DNA of 39,141 nt from an uncultured Parafilimonas sp. (lineage in GTDB: Bacteria > Bacteroidota > Bacteroidia > Chitinophagales > Chitinophagaceae). How positions within the stretch are numbered: position 1 is the first letter of the stretch; each line of letters begins with the position of its first letter. The translations under genes and the position numbers were made by a program. The notes under the pieces are model-generated. The model had not been told where the DNA came from and ran no database searches. It was given only the letters and a program-made list of their open reading frames with translations. The stretch is from positions 1-39,141 of the forward strand of contig CAIRZB010000111.1 in NCBI GenBank assembly GCA_903882935.1. The letters run 5' to 3'. Of this stretch, positions 8,633-17,586 are shown piece by piece.

Positions 8633-9355
8633 CTAATGCACAATCGTGTCAATAATCACCGCCGGCACGGCACTGCTGTCCATAAAGCCGCGGGCGTAGA
8701 TGGTGTATGATTTGCCCGGGGCCAGCGACAGTTCCATGCTGTCGACAGCCTTGGTGGTGCCGGCATAGCGCATTTTAAAGTTGTATTGACCGGCGGGAAG
8801 CCTATAAAAGTTTTTGTAGGTGGGCAACGTATACTGGTCGTTGTAATAACGGTTGGTGTACACTTTATAAGTGGTGTCAAAGTAAAACACATTGGTGTTA
8901 TAATACGACTCTGCATGAAACGCTATATCCAACGCCTTTGAGTTGGGGATAAAGTCAAAAAAACGGATGCCCGAGGTGTCAAAACCAAGGGTAGGCAGTA
9001 CCACTTGCGCGGCTTCTGGCTGTAGCGTGTCACCCACGTGCAGCAGAAACATCAGGTAGTTTTTACCCGCGCCAAAATCTATATTGTCGTCGGTATTATA
9101 ATTGGTGGTGCCAGCAGGGGCAATTTTAAAATTATACGTACCTGGCTGTATGCTGTAGTTGTAGTCTTTTAGGCCGTATGCAATGCCGGAGGGTGTTTGC
9201 AATGTGCCGTCCAAATACATGTCCTGTGCGGTTGAACCCGGGTAAACATTTACCACCCTTAACAATGTTGGGGTGGTGAGGATGGTTTTATTACAGGTAA
9301 AAAACCCTAATGCCAAACCCACAAATACCAATATACTTAAAAACCTTGTCTTCAT
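8633..9355 (-). CDS. DUF4397 domain lipoprotein
   Basis: 240 aa from the ATG at 9355, which starts a lipoprotein signal (MKTRFLSILVFVGLALGFFT then Cys). The longer open frame upstream was rejected because it precedes the signal. The mature part has the DUF4397 pattern: LRVVNVYPGSTAQDMYLDG, then 'YSIQPGTYNFKIAPAGT', a second unit 'IRFFDFIPNSKALDIAF', and a final 'PAGQYNFKMRYAGTT' and 'LAPGKSYTIYARG'. Proteins of this type are surface or periplasmic immunoglobulin-like lipoproteins of unknown function. The gene is divergent from the DUF5916 gene with 205 bp between the starts. Confidence 0.8.
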   Translation of the reverse strand: MKTRFLSILVFVGLALGFFTCNKTILTTPTLLRVVNVYPGSTAQDMYLDGTLQTPSGIAYGLKDYNYSIQPGTYNFKIAPAGTTNYNTDDNIDFGAGKNYLMFLLHVGDTLQPEAAQVVLPTLGFDTSGIRFFDFIPNSKALDIAFHAESYYNTNVFYFDTTYKVYTNRYYNDQYTLPTYKNFYRLPAGQYNFKMRYAGTTKAVDSMELSLAPGKSYTIYARGFMDSSAVPAVIIDTIVH

Positions 9356-9560
9356 AATTTTACCGAAAATAGTGAATGAAAGCGTGAAAGGGTTGTGAAA
9401 AATATTTTCGGCCCACATCCAAACAGCTTTTACAAGCCCGCAAATAAAATCACCCCGGCGTTGCGGCTAATGCATTTATGAGTACTTAGCCATTTTGCCG
9501 TTAACGCGCCAAAGCCTAATTTTAAGCGTTTATTTAAACATTTAATACCAATAACTTATT

Positions 9561-10742
9561 TTGAGAAAGCTTGCCTGCCTGCTGCCCATTGTTTGCTTTG
9601 TGCTTGTTTTACCTGCCCAAAAGAAAAATGCGGCCTACAAGTATTTTATACACAGGGCCACCAGCCCCATTAAGGTAGACGGCATGATGGATGAAAAAGC
9701 TTGGCTGGACGCACCAGTGGCGGCTGATTTTTGCATGGTGCTGCCCATGGACACCAGTTGCAGCAAAGTACCCACCGAAGTACGCATGGCTTACGACAAC
9801 GACAACCTTTACGTGGTGGCCGTTTGCTACAAGGCAGCCCAGGGGCCGGATATGGTGGAAAGCTTGCGGCGCGACTTTAATTTTGTTAGGAACGACAACT
9901 TTATTTTTTTTATGGACACCTTTGGCGACCAAACCACCGGTTTTTCATTTGGTGCCAACGCGGCTGGCGCGCAATGGGACGGCACCATGTACGATGGTGG
10001 CAAGGTTGACTTAAATTGGGATAACAAATGGCTTTCGGCCGTAAAAAACGATGCCGAAAAGTACGTTTGGGAGGCCGCCATACCATTTAAAACGCTGAGA
10101 TATAAAAAAGGTATCAAAGAATGGGGTATTAACTTTAGCAGGAACGATTTAAAAACCACCGAAAAATCAAGTTGGACACCCATACCCCGGCAATTCCCCA
10201 CGGCATCACTTTCATATACGGGCAGCCTAGTTTGGGATGCGCCGCTGCCCGAACACCACAGCAACATATCGTTGGTACCCTATTTACTTACGGGCACTTC
10301 TAAAAGCTACTCGCCAAACACACCCGCTGATTTCAACACACACATAGGCTTGGATGCCAAGGTAGCTGTTTCGTCGGCGATGAACCTAGACATAACTGTA
10401 CACCCTGATTTTTCGCAGGTGGACGTTGACAAGCAGGTAACAAACCTGAGCCGTTTTGAATTGTTTTACCCAGAGCGGAGGCAGTTTTTTTTGGAAAACG
10501 CCGACCTTTTCTCTAACCTCGGCTTTGCCAATGTTAGGCCTTTTTTTTCCCGAAGGATAGGGCTTGACGCACCCATAAACGCTGGCGCGAGGATGACCGG
10601 GAAAATTGATAAAAACTGGCGGATAGGCTTGATGGATATGGAAACAGGCCGCATAGACTCAGTTGGGCTGCCTGCGCACAATTTTGCGGTGCTGGCATTG
10701 CAACGAAAATTGTTTAAGAAATCAAATATTGAGTTTTTTTAG
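9561..10742 (+). CDS. DUF5916/CBM9-like outer-membrane protein, N-terminal part before an in-frame stop
   Basis: Starts with TTG at 9561, directly at a signal peptide (MRKLACLLPIVCFVLVLPAQ); no better ATG is in frame. It has a CBM9-like N-terminal domain ('SPIKVDGMMDEKAWLDAPV', then 'VRMAYDNDNLYVVAVCYKA') and DUF5916 hallmarks 'VDVDKQVTNLSRFELFYPER' and RQFFLENADLF. The frame ends at TAG (10740-10742) after SNIEFF, but the same frame continues without any shift to 11735 with sequence of the same family. Read through, the product would be about 724 aa, close to the usual DUF5916 length. As it stands this is 393 aa and would lack most of the barrel. Confidence 0.75.
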   Translation: MRKLACLLPIVCFVLVLPAQKKNAAYKYFIHRATSPIKVDGMMDEKAWLDAPVAADFCMVLPMDTSCSKVPTEVRMAYDNDNLYVVAVCYKAAQGPDMVESLRRDFNFVRNDNFIFFMDTFGDQTTGFSFGANAAGAQWDGTMYDGGKVDLNWDNKWLSAVKNDAEKYVWEAAIPFKTLRYKKGIKEWGINFSRNDLKTTEKSSWTPIPRQFPTASLSYTGSLVWDAPLPEHHSNISLVPYLLTGTSKSYSPNTPADFNTHIGLDAKVAVSSAMNLDITVHPDFSQVDVDKQVTNLSRFELFYPERRQFFLENADLFSNLGFANVRPFFSRRIGLDAPINAGARMTGKIDKNWRIGLMDMETGRIDSVGLPAHNFAVLALQRKLFKKSNIEFF

Positions 10743-11735
10743 GTAGACAAGTCGGCCATTGGTTACAACCCCGGCAAGGATTCGTCAAAGCCGGTTTATT
10801 CGCAGTATAACCGTAACATTGGCGTAGAATACAACTTGGCACCCAGTAACAACACGTGGACGGGAAAAACTATTTTTATACAGTCATTCAGTCCCGGTGC
10901 AACAGGCAACGGCTTTATAAATGCCACAAACCTACAATACAGTACCCGTAAATGGACGATCGCCTGGCAGCAGGAATATGTAGGCAACAATTATAACGCA
11001 GAGGTGGGTTATGTGCCGCGCAAAAATTATTTTAAGGTTAACCCAATTATCGCCAGGTTCTTTTTTCCAAAAGGCGGCATGGTGTTAAGCCACGGGCCGC
11101 AACTTACATCCACCTATTATTTTAACACGAAGCTTAACCGTACCGATAATGAAACCGCCCTCTCCTACCTTATCACATTTAGGAACAGAAGCACGTTTAA
11201 CGCAGTTGCGGCAAACGATTATGTGGAACTGCTAGCCCCTTTTGACCCCACCAACTTAGGCAAAAACTTTTTGGCGGCACATACCAAACACCATTGGAAT
11301 ACCGTGGGCTTTGATGCCGTATCGGCCCCTCAACATACTTATACTTGGTCGCTGTCTGCCCGTAGTGGCAGTTACTATAACAGCGGCAACATCTTCACCG
11401 TTTCGGGCGATATAGGCTACCGCATACAGCCGTTTGTAAATATTGATGTTACTTTTCAATATACCAGTATTACCCTGCCGCAACCTTGGGGGGAAAATCA
11501 TTTTTTGCTAACTGGGCCAAAAATTGATGTTACCATGACGAATACCCTGTTTCTTACTGCCTACATGCAATACAACCAGCAAACAAAAAACATTAACCTA
11601 AACACACGTTTCCAGTGGCGGTATAAACCTGCTTCTGATATTTTTCTGGTGTATACCGACAATTATTATTCAGGGCCAATCTTCGTAAAAAGCAGGGCCT
11701 TGGTATTAAAGGCCACCTATTGGTTTAACCCTTAA
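10743..11735 (+). pseudogene. C-terminal barrel part of the DUF5916 gene, separated by one amber codon
   Basis: In frame with the preceding gene: directly after the TAG the codons read VDKSAIGYNPGKDSSK and continue for about 330 residues to a normal TAA at 11733-11735. The content is alternating aromatic beta-strand sequence ('YNAEVGYVPRKNYFKVNP', 'NLNTRFQWRYKPASDIFLVY', 'LVLKATYWFNP'), the usual end of DUF5916 proteins. A TTG at 10836 could restart translation but lies inside the domain. One base (for example TTG to TAG) explains the break. A nonsense mutation, a sequencing error or read-through are all possible. Confidence 0.75.
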
Positions 11736-11772
11736 ACAACAAAGACAAATGTGTTAGACAGGCAATAAATAA

Positions 11773-11806
11773 GCCGGGCTGCCACTATTGTTAGCGGCAG
11801 CCCGGC
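11773..11806. terminator. Hairpin terminator between convergent genes
   Basis: A perfect 11-bp GC-rich stem (GCCGGGCTGCC at 11773-11783, GGCAGCCCGGC at 11796-11806) with a 12-nt loop. It sits between the stop of the DUF5916 gene (11735) and that of the barrel receptor (11842). The minus-strand side is followed by a T-rich TTATTTATTG, so it serves at least the receptor gene. Confidence 0.8.
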
Positions 11807-11841
11807 ACTGTATATATGGAAACCCGTTTGGCCTAACTGGG

Positions 11842-14292
11842 TTAATTGCCTCCTTTTACACGGCTTTGCTCATCCCCTGCGCCGCTGTGGTCGCGGTGTT
11901 GCAACGCTTGGCCTTTGCTAAAGCGGTAGGTAAAGCTAATATCAACCTGCCTGTTGTCCCAATGGTTGTTAATGGTTAAGTCAACGTTTTGGTATTTGCT
12001 GTAGCCGCTAAAATGTTGCAGGTTAAAGGGGTCACGAAAGTTTAGGCGTATCACGCCCTTGTCTTTCAACACGTTTTTGGCCACCGCAAAATTTATCACT
12101 TGCATGGGGTTCGATACTACAATACCTTCCAGCGTTCTGCCACGGTAAAAGCCGCTCAACTCAGCGCTCCAGCCTTTTTTAAAGGTAAACTGGTTGCTTA
12201 TATTGGCCATAAAAGCAGTGGCCGAAACATCCACATTACCAAGGTTAATAAACCCTTTGTATTGGCTGTAGGTTAATTGTGCGTATATATTCGTCCTCCA
12301 CCATTTGGTTACCGGTATGCTAGCATTCTCGCTAAGGGCAAGGCTGTTTAGTTTGGCAATGTTGCCGGTGGTTACAAACGATGTGTGGGTACTGTCAACC
12401 TGCTCCAAAATCTGCTGGATGATGTCGTTGGTGGTGCTATAGCTCAAGGTAGTGTTCAACATACCTTTGAAGGAATAAGTCAGGTCAATATTATGGCTGA
12501 ACTGCGGCCTTAGGTATGGGTTGCCCACCTGGTAGGTGTATTTGTCTAAAAAATAGTAAAAAGGGTTCAAGTCGCCATAGTCGGGCCTATTAATGCGCCT
12601 GCCGTAGCTGAGCGAAAACTGGTTTTTGTCAGACGGGGTATACCCGATGTACGCCGTTGGGAAAAGCTGTGTGTAATGCCTGTCAAACGTTTGGCCGGTG
12701 GTCAACTGGTTGCCATGGGCATTGGTGTTTTCTGCACGCAGGCCCAGTTGAGCACTCCATTTTTTGGTAAGTTGTTTGCTTAGGTTTACGTATGCCGCAT
12801 TTATGTTTTCGGTGTACACAAAGTGGTTGGTACGGTGTGCATCCACCACCCAGTTGTTGTTGGCCAGCGTGTCGTACTGTGCATTGTTGTCGGTTTTTAC
12901 ATAGCTGGTTTTAAAGCCTGCTTCCAGCTTCGCACCGCCTTTAAGCGGGTGGGTAAAATCGCTTTTTACACTGTAAATGGCTATGCTGCCTGGCAATGTA
13001 CCCCGTAATATTTCGTCGGGCTGCACTTTGGCGCCTTTGCTGTCGTAAAACAGGTTATTAAACAGCTGGTTTGAGGAGGAGGTGTATTTTACATAGTCTG
13101 CATCGGCTGTTAATTCAGTGCCTGTGGTGTCAAACGTATGCTTAAAATTAACGTTGGTGCTTATGTTGTTCCATTTCTCGTTAATCGTGCTGGGTGCCAA
13201 GGTTTCGTTTTGCATTACACCGTTGGCATCGTAAATATCAGTGGTGTTATGGCTGTTGTTTTTGCTGGGGCTGGTGTAGCCGTTAACCACAAAACCGAGC
13301 GTAGTTTTTTTGTTTACATAAAAATCTGCCCCTGCTTTAAAATTGTGGTTTTGGTTATTGCGCACCATGGCCGTATGCGATTTGTAGGTTGATTCCAAGG
13401 CATACGTTGCATCGTCCCTAAAATTCCTTAGCAAATGCAGGTCTTGCAGCCCCTTGTAATAGCCATAGCTGTAGTTGCCAAAAATGTTAACGATGCCCGT
13501 GCGGTAGTTAATATTAAAACTTTCGTTTGCTTTGGGGTAAACACCCTGGCCACTGCCAAGGGTAACGCTGCCGTTAAGCCCTTTTACCTTTGTTTTTTTC
13601 GTTTTAATGTTAATTACCCCTGCGTTGCCTGCTGCATCGTATTTGGCAGGCGGGTTGGTCATTATTTCAATTTGGTCAAGGTTGCTGCTGCTAAGGTTTT
13701 TAAGATAATTGGCAAGGTCAGTGCCGCTTAGGTAGGTAGGCTTGCCATCTATCAGTATCATCACACCGGCTTTACCGCGCAGGCTCACGTTGCCGTCTTT
13801 GTCAACCGTAATGCCCGGCGATTTTTCCAACACGTCCAGCGCACTTAGGCCTACATTGGTGGGCGATGCATCTACATTCACAACAGTACGGTCAATTTTC
13901 AGTTCAATCAACGGCTTTTTATTGGTTACCACCACGGTGCCCAATTGCTGGCCTTGCGCTGTTAGCTGCGCTGTAGCCAGCGTAAAAACAGGGCTTGTTT
14001 CGGTTATGTCAAAGGCTGTGCTGTAATAAACGGCATAACCAATGGCATTTATTGATACTAGGTAATGCCCGGGTTTCGTCAACGGTATGTCAAATTTACC
14101 TGCGTTGTCGGTAATGGCTGTTTTTACCAACGATGAATCTTTCGCGCTTAGCAGGCTAACAGTGGCTGCCTCTACCGGCTTTTGTGCCATAACCAAGCCC
14201 CTAACCTCTTTCTGGGCGGGCGTTTGGGCCATGGTTAACGTACAAATGGCGGATAAACAAGCGATAATAAGCAGTGTTAAGTTCTTTTTCAT
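11842..14292 (-). CDS. Outer-membrane beta-barrel family protein (TonB-dependent-receptor-like)
   Basis: 816 aa with a Sec signal (MKKNLTLLIIACLSAICTLT then MAQ). A carboxypeptidase-regulatory-like domain at about 28-110 (KEVRGLVMAQKPVEAATVSL) is followed by a plug-type segment ('LSALDVLEKSPGITVDKDGN', 'SLRGKAGVMILIDGKPTYL', 'IEIMTNPPAKYDAAGNAGVI'). A long beta-barrel of the OMP_b-brl_3 type follows ('YGRRINRPDYGDLNPFYYF' is typical). These proteins lack a SusD partner and are thought to take up siderophores, peptides or metals. No SusD-like or TonB gene is nearby. A perfect inverted repeat 53 bp upstream of the start may be an operator. Confidence 0.87.
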   Translation of the reverse strand: MKKNLTLLIIACLSAICTLTMAQTPAQKEVRGLVMAQKPVEAATVSLLSAKDSSLVKTAITDNAGKFDIPLTKPGHYLVSINAIGYAVYYSTAFDITETSPVFTLATAQLTAQGQQLGTVVVTNKKPLIELKIDRTVVNVDASPTNVGLSALDVLEKSPGITVDKDGNVSLRGKAGVMILIDGKPTYLSGTDLANYLKNLSSSNLDQIEIMTNPPAKYDAAGNAGVINIKTKKTKVKGLNGSVTLGSGQGVYPKANESFNINYRTGIVNIFGNYSYGYYKGLQDLHLLRNFRDDATYALESTYKSHTAMVRNNQNHNFKAGADFYVNKKTTLGFVVNGYTSPSKNNSHNTTDIYDANGVMQNETLAPSTINEKWNNISTNVNFKHTFDTTGTELTADADYVKYTSSSNQLFNNLFYDSKGAKVQPDEILRGTLPGSIAIYSVKSDFTHPLKGGAKLEAGFKTSYVKTDNNAQYDTLANNNWVVDAHRTNHFVYTENINAAYVNLSKQLTKKWSAQLGLRAENTNAHGNQLTTGQTFDRHYTQLFPTAYIGYTPSDKNQFSLSYGRRINRPDYGDLNPFYYFLDKYTYQVGNPYLRPQFSHNIDLTYSFKGMLNTTLSYSTTNDIIQQILEQVDSTHTSFVTTGNIAKLNSLALSENASIPVTKWWRTNIYAQLTYSQYKGFINLGNVDVSATAFMANISNQFTFKKGWSAELSGFYRGRTLEGIVVSNPMQVINFAVAKNVLKDKGVIRLNFRDPFNLQHFSGYSKYQNVDLTINNHWDNRQVDISFTYRFSKGQALQHRDHSGAGDEQSRVKGGN

Positions 14293-14344
14293 GTCATGTA
14301 TTTTAAATAGTTCAGTACCTTTTTTTGATTATTACAGTCCAAAA

Positions 14345-14373
14345 CTATGTACTATGTTTTGCATAGTACATAG
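14345..14373. promoter_or_regulatory. Perfect 12-bp inverted repeat upstream of the barrel receptor (candidate operator)
   Basis: CTATGTACTATG at 14345-14356 and CATAGTACATAG at 14362-14373 are exact reverse complements around TTTTG. It lies 53 bp upstream of the receptor start, in the promoter position. ATGTACTATG-like dyads resemble PadR-type operator sites as I remember them; no padR gene is in the window. It is not followed by a T run in the gene's direction, so a terminator is less likely. Confidence 0.5.
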
Positions 14374-14599
14374 CTTTAGCATGAACGGCGATTATTGTGG
14401 ATGAATGGTTGTACATTGTTTGCTAGAGTGGTACGGGCGGGCGGTGCATTTGTTACTATGCAAAGGGCTTATTGGTATGGATGGCAGGTGGTGCGGATGG
14501 ATGGTTATTGGCCACAACCAGGGCATTTTACAGTTAATGAAAACCCCACTACAGCAATTATACCCCCGGCAACGCTATATTTGTACTTAAAGCAACATT

Positions 14600-15121
14600 A
14601 TGGAAGATAAAAAAGCATCGGCAAGCCACACGATTATGAACGAGCTGGTGTTACCCAACGATACAAACGCGTTTGGCAACCTGATGGGCGGCAGGTTGAT
14701 GTATTGGATGGATATTGCCGCAGCCATGGCCGCCAGCAAGCATTGCAACGCCCCCTGTATGACGGCCAGTGTAGACAACCTGAGTTTTAAAAACCCCATA
14801 AAACTGGGCAACATCGTTCACATTGAGGCAAAAGTTACCCGTGCCTTTACCAGCAGCATGGAAATACATATAAAGGTGTGGGGTGAAGACATGTTGCACC
14901 AATACCAGTACGAAAGCAACGAGGCCTATTTTACTTTTGTGGCCCTTGACCCCAATAGCAAGCCCAGGCCCGTATCTAAAATTATACCCGAGACAGACGA
15001 AGAAAAGAAATTGTACGAAGGCGCCTTGCGCAGGCGGCAAATACGGTTGATACTGGGCGGCAAAATGCACCCAGACGATGCAACGGAGTTAAAGGCACTG
15101 TTTTTTGGGACGACTGTCTGA
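14600..15121 (+). CDS. Acyl-CoA thioesterase, hotdog fold (YciA/BFIT type)
   Basis: 173 aa, single hotdog domain. It hydrolyses acyl-CoA thioesters in the cytoplasm; chain-length preference is not predictable. The signature 'LPNDTNAFGNLMGGRLMYWM' at about 18-37 with Asp38 is the conserved active-site loop. 'CMTASVDNLSFKNPIKLGNI' and the GALRRRQIR tail also fit. The ATG at 14600 is the first good start. Its TGA stop (15119-15121) is formed by the first bases of a dispersed repeat (TGAACCACGATT), so gene and repeat abut exactly. Confidence 0.88.
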   Translation: MEDKKASASHTIMNELVLPNDTNAFGNLMGGRLMYWMDIAAAMAASKHCNAPCMTASVDNLSFKNPIKLGNIVHIEAKVTRAFTSSMEIHIKVWGEDMLHQYQYESNEAYFTFVALDPNSKPRPVSKIIPETDEEKKLYEGALRRRQIRLILGGKMHPDDATELKALFFGTTV

Positions 15122-15340
15122 ACCACGATTTTTGGGATTTTGGGGATTCAGCCGATCGGGATTTGCAATATTTACCATTGGCCGAACAACATACGGCTGT
15201 TAAATGCTTGAGGATCGTTTCGGCCAATTGACAACATCGGACAAACACAGCGAATGTGACGCAGCTAATACAGCCCTTAAGTATTAATGGAGATAATAGG
15301 AAATCCTTTCAATCTGAAAAATCCCAAAATCTGCGTTCAG
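15117..15340. repeat. Inverted pair of the TGAACCACGATT repeat family
   Basis: Plus-strand copy at 15117-15155 (TCTGAACCACGATT, then TTTTGGGATTTTGGGGATT). A diverged reverse-strand copy lies at 15301-15340 (AAATCCC, then AAAATCTGCGTTCAG). The pair encloses about 150 bp without a gene, between the thioesterase and the Lrp regulator, whose stops converge here. Related copies occur at 30391-30540, 31996-32037, 35628-35670, 36075-36210 and 38882-38915. Confidence 0.7.
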
Positions 15341-15362
15341 TAAAATAATACCATTCACGTCC

Positions 15363-15863
15363 TCAATACACCAACTGGTGCGTTTGCTTTATAATCCCCA
15401 TTACAAACACACTTTGCAGGTGGCCCATGTTTTCCACCTGGCTAAGCTTGTTCACATGAAAGTCGTAATAGGCATCCATATTCTCGGCCACCACCTTTAG
15501 CATAAAGTCAAACTCGCCGCTTATGTTGTAGCATTCAATCACCTCATTCATTTCCTGTATGGCCTTAATAAACTTAAGCCCGGCGTTTTTGTTGTGCTGC
15601 TTTAAGCTAACATAACAAATAACCATCAGGCCCCGCTTTACCTTAGCATGGTCAACCAACGTGGCATACTGCTTTATCACCCCCGTGTCTTCCATGCGCT
15701 TTATGCGCTCATGCACGGGCGTGGTGCTAAGGTGTATGGTGTCGCTAATCTCTTTTACGGTAATACGCGCATTCTGCTGCAGCAGGCGTAGTATCGCCAT
15801 GTCTTTATCGTCTAACCCCTGGGGTGTAACAGCCGTTTCATCTTTTTGGGTGGCTTTAGCCAT
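15363..15863 (-). CDS. Lrp/AsnC-family transcriptional regulator
   Basis: 166 aa from the ATG at 15863; a TTG two codons upstream is also possible. The N-terminal winged helix-turn-helix spans about 17-65 ('LDDKDMAILRLLQQNARITV', then LSTTPVHERIKRMEDTGVI). The C-terminal RAM/AsnC effector domain spans about 75-160 ('ECYNISGEFDFMLKVVAENM', then HLQSVFVMGIIKQTHQLVY). These regulators bind DNA as octamers or dimers and respond to amino acids. It diverges from ahcY with 116 bp between the starts, and an imperfect dyad lies 16 bp upstream of its own start, which suggests autoregulation. Confidence 0.9.
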   Translation of the reverse strand: MAKATQKDETAVTPQGLDDKDMAILRLLQQNARITVKEISDTIHLSTTPVHERIKRMEDTGVIKQYATLVDHAKVKRGLMVICYVSLKQHNKNAGLKFIKAIQEMNEVIECYNISGEFDFMLKVVAENMDAYYDFHVNKLSQVENMGHLQSVFVMGIIKQTHQLVY

Positions 15864-15878
15864 AGTCAATTATGTGTT

Positions 15879-15899
15879 TATGCTGTAAAGTACAGTATA
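15879..15899. promoter_or_regulatory. Candidate Lrp/AsnC operator
   Basis: TATGCTGTA (15879-15887) and TACAGTATA (15891-15899) form a 9-bp dyad with one G-T position around AAG. It sits just upstream of the Lrp-family gene and within the shared region with ahcY. Length and symmetry fit Lrp/AsnC sites, but no binding consensus for this regulator is known to me. Confidence 0.4.
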
Positions 15900-15927
15900 A
15901 ACATCATTTTATTCCAAATTTATTTAA

Positions 15928-15961
15928 TTGTGCATTATTTTATACTACCAATGTACATTTG
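15928..15961 (+). promoter_or_regulatory. Candidate Bacteroidota sigma-ABfr promoter for ahcY
   Basis: TACATTTG at 15954-15961 matches the -7 consensus TAnnTTTG exactly. A TTG at 15928-15930 lies 23 bp upstream, near the expected -33 element. The ahcY ATG follows at 15980, leaving a short leader. No riboswitch-like structure is visible in the leader. Confidence 0.5.
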
Positions 15962-15979
15962 TGGCCTAAACAAAAAAAT

Positions 15980-17305
15980 ATGTCAACAATAGCAGAGAAG
16001 ATACAGCTTGATCTTCCGTACAAAGTAGCCGACATCAGCCTTGCCGCTTGGGGCCGTAAAGAAATTCGCCTTGCCGAAGCAGAAATGCCGGGTTTGATGG
16101 CCATCCGCGAGGAGTTTGGCCCTTCACAGCCTTTGGCCGGTGCGCGCGTGGCAGGTTGCTTGCACATGACCATCCAAACAGCGGTACTAATTGAGACCCT
16201 GGTAGCCCTAGGCGCAGAAGTACGCTGGAGCAGCTGTAACATTTTCAGCACACAAGACCATGCCGCTGCTGCCATTGCCGCCGCAGGTATAGGCGTGTTT
16301 GCTTGGAAAGGCCAAAGCTTGGAAGATGCTGACTGGTGTATTGAACAAACCCTGTTCTTTGGCGGTACCGACAAGCCATTGAACATGATTTTGGATGACG
16401 GCGGCGACCTTACCAACATTGTGTTTGACAAATACCCTGAGCTGATTCACCATATTAAAGGCCTAAGCGAAGAAACCACTACCGGCGTACACCGCTTATA
16501 TGAGCGCATGGCCAAAGGCACTTTGCCCATACCTGCCATTAACGTAAACGACTCTGTTACAAAATCTAAATTTGACAACAAATACGGCTGCAAGGAAAGT
16601 TTGGTAGATGCCATACGCCGCGCTACCGACATTATGTTAGCAGGTAAAGTAGCAGTTGTAGGCGGTTATGGTGATGTGGGCAAGGGTTCTGCAGCCTCTT
16701 TACAAGGTGCTGGTTGCCGCGTGATTGTTACTGAAATTGACCCTATTTGTGCTTTGCAAGCCGCTATGGACGGTTTTGAAGTGAAGAAAATGGTTGATGC
16801 TGTTAAAGAAGCCGACATTATTGTTACTGCCAGCGGTTGCCGCGACCTGATTACGGAACAACACTTCCGTAACATGAAGGACAAAGCCATTGTTTGTAAC
16901 ATAGGCCACTTTGATATTGAAATTGATATTGCCTGGTTGAACGACAACTACGGCCATACCAAAGACACTATTAAGCCACAAGTTGATTTATACACCATTG
17001 AAGGCAAAGATGTTATTGTATTGGCAGAAGGCCGCTTGGTTAACCTAGGCTGCGCCACTGGCCACCCTAGCTTTGTAATGAGCGCCAGCTTTACCAACCA
17101 AATGCTTGCCCAAATTGAGCTTTGGCAAAACCACAGCAACTACGAAAACAAGGTATATGTGCTGCCAAAGCACCTTGACGAAAAAGTTGCCCGTTTGCAC
17201 CTTGCCAAAATAGGCGTTGTGCTGGATGAGCTTACCAACGAACAGGCAGGTTACCTGGGCATTGCCAAGGAAGGTCCGTTTAAGTCAGAAATGTATAGAT
17301 ACTAA
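15980..17305 (+). CDS. ahcY: Adenosylhomocysteinase (S-adenosylhomocysteine hydrolase)
   Basis: 441 aa. It reversibly hydrolyses S-adenosylhomocysteine to adenosine and homocysteine in the cytoplasm, closing the methylation cycle, and needs bound NAD. Visible features: the substrate-domain start '[20 protein letters not shown]'; '[13 protein letters not shown]' at 91-103; '[17 protein letters not shown]' at 188-204 with the catalytic Lys/Asp region; the NAD-binding [16 protein letters not shown] from 228; and the C-terminal family ending [20 protein letters not shown] with KxxxYRY-type YRY. The ATG at 15980 gives the standard N-terminus. It is monocistronic, with a strong terminator directly downstream. 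Confidence 0.97.
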   Translation: MSTIAEKIQLDLPYKVADISLAAWGRKEIRLAEAEMPGLMAIREEFGPSQPLAGARVAGCLHMTIQTAVLIETLVALGAEVRWSSCNIFSTQDHAAAAIAAAGIGVFAWKGQSLEDADWCIEQTLFFGGTDKPLNMILDDGGDLTNIVFDKYPELIHHIKGLSEETTTGVHRLYERMAKGTLPIPAINVNDSVTKSKFDNKYGCKESLVDAIRRATDIMLAGKVAVVGGYGDVGKGSAASLQGAGCRVIVTEIDPICALQAAMDGFEVKKMVDAVKEADIIVTASGCRDLITEQHFRNMKDKAIVCNIGHFDIEIDIAWLNDNYGHTKDTIKPQVDLYTIEGKDVIVLAEGRLVNLGCATGHPSFVMSASFTNQMLAQIELWQNHSNYENKVYVLPKHLDEKVARLHLAKIGVVLDELTNEQAGYLGIAKEGPFKSEMYRY

Positions 17306-17390
17306 TTTGAGAATGTGTCAATTTGAAAATTTGAAAATTGTGAACATTCGTTAATTTGAAAATGTGGCAATTTGAAAATTAGGAACACCC

Positions 17391-17436
17391 TATAAAAGAA
17401 AATTGAGAACAACTTTGTTCTCAATTTTCTTTTATA
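17391..17436 (+). terminator. Strong terminator after ahcY
   Basis: A perfect 20-bp stem (17391-17410 with 17417-17436) and a 6-nt loop AACTTT, AT-rich at the base and GAGAAC/GTTCTC at the tip. The arms are TATAAAAGAAAATTGAGAAC and its exact complement. The region up to 17586 also holds many AATTTGAAAATT-like words and a small TCCCGA/TCGGGA dyad at 17510-17526, but no gene. Confidence 0.85.
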
Positions 17437-17586
17437 GAACAATTATGTAATTTTAAAACTGTATCTATTGGTCGACTGGTTGCAATCTCGCGACATTTTC
17501 AAATTTCCATCCCGATTTTTTCGGGATTCAAATTAGTATTGTCATTTTCAAATTTTCAAATTCACAAATTTTCAAATTGGCTGTTT

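Noticed and set aside
9356-9418. Upstream start for the DUF4397 protein
   Set aside because: The extra 21 residues would precede and mask a clear lipoprotein signal peptide.
15864-15979. SAM/SAH riboswitch upstream of ahcY
   Set aside because: The leader after the TACATTTG promoter candidate is under 20 nt and no conserved SAH-riboswitch helices are visible.
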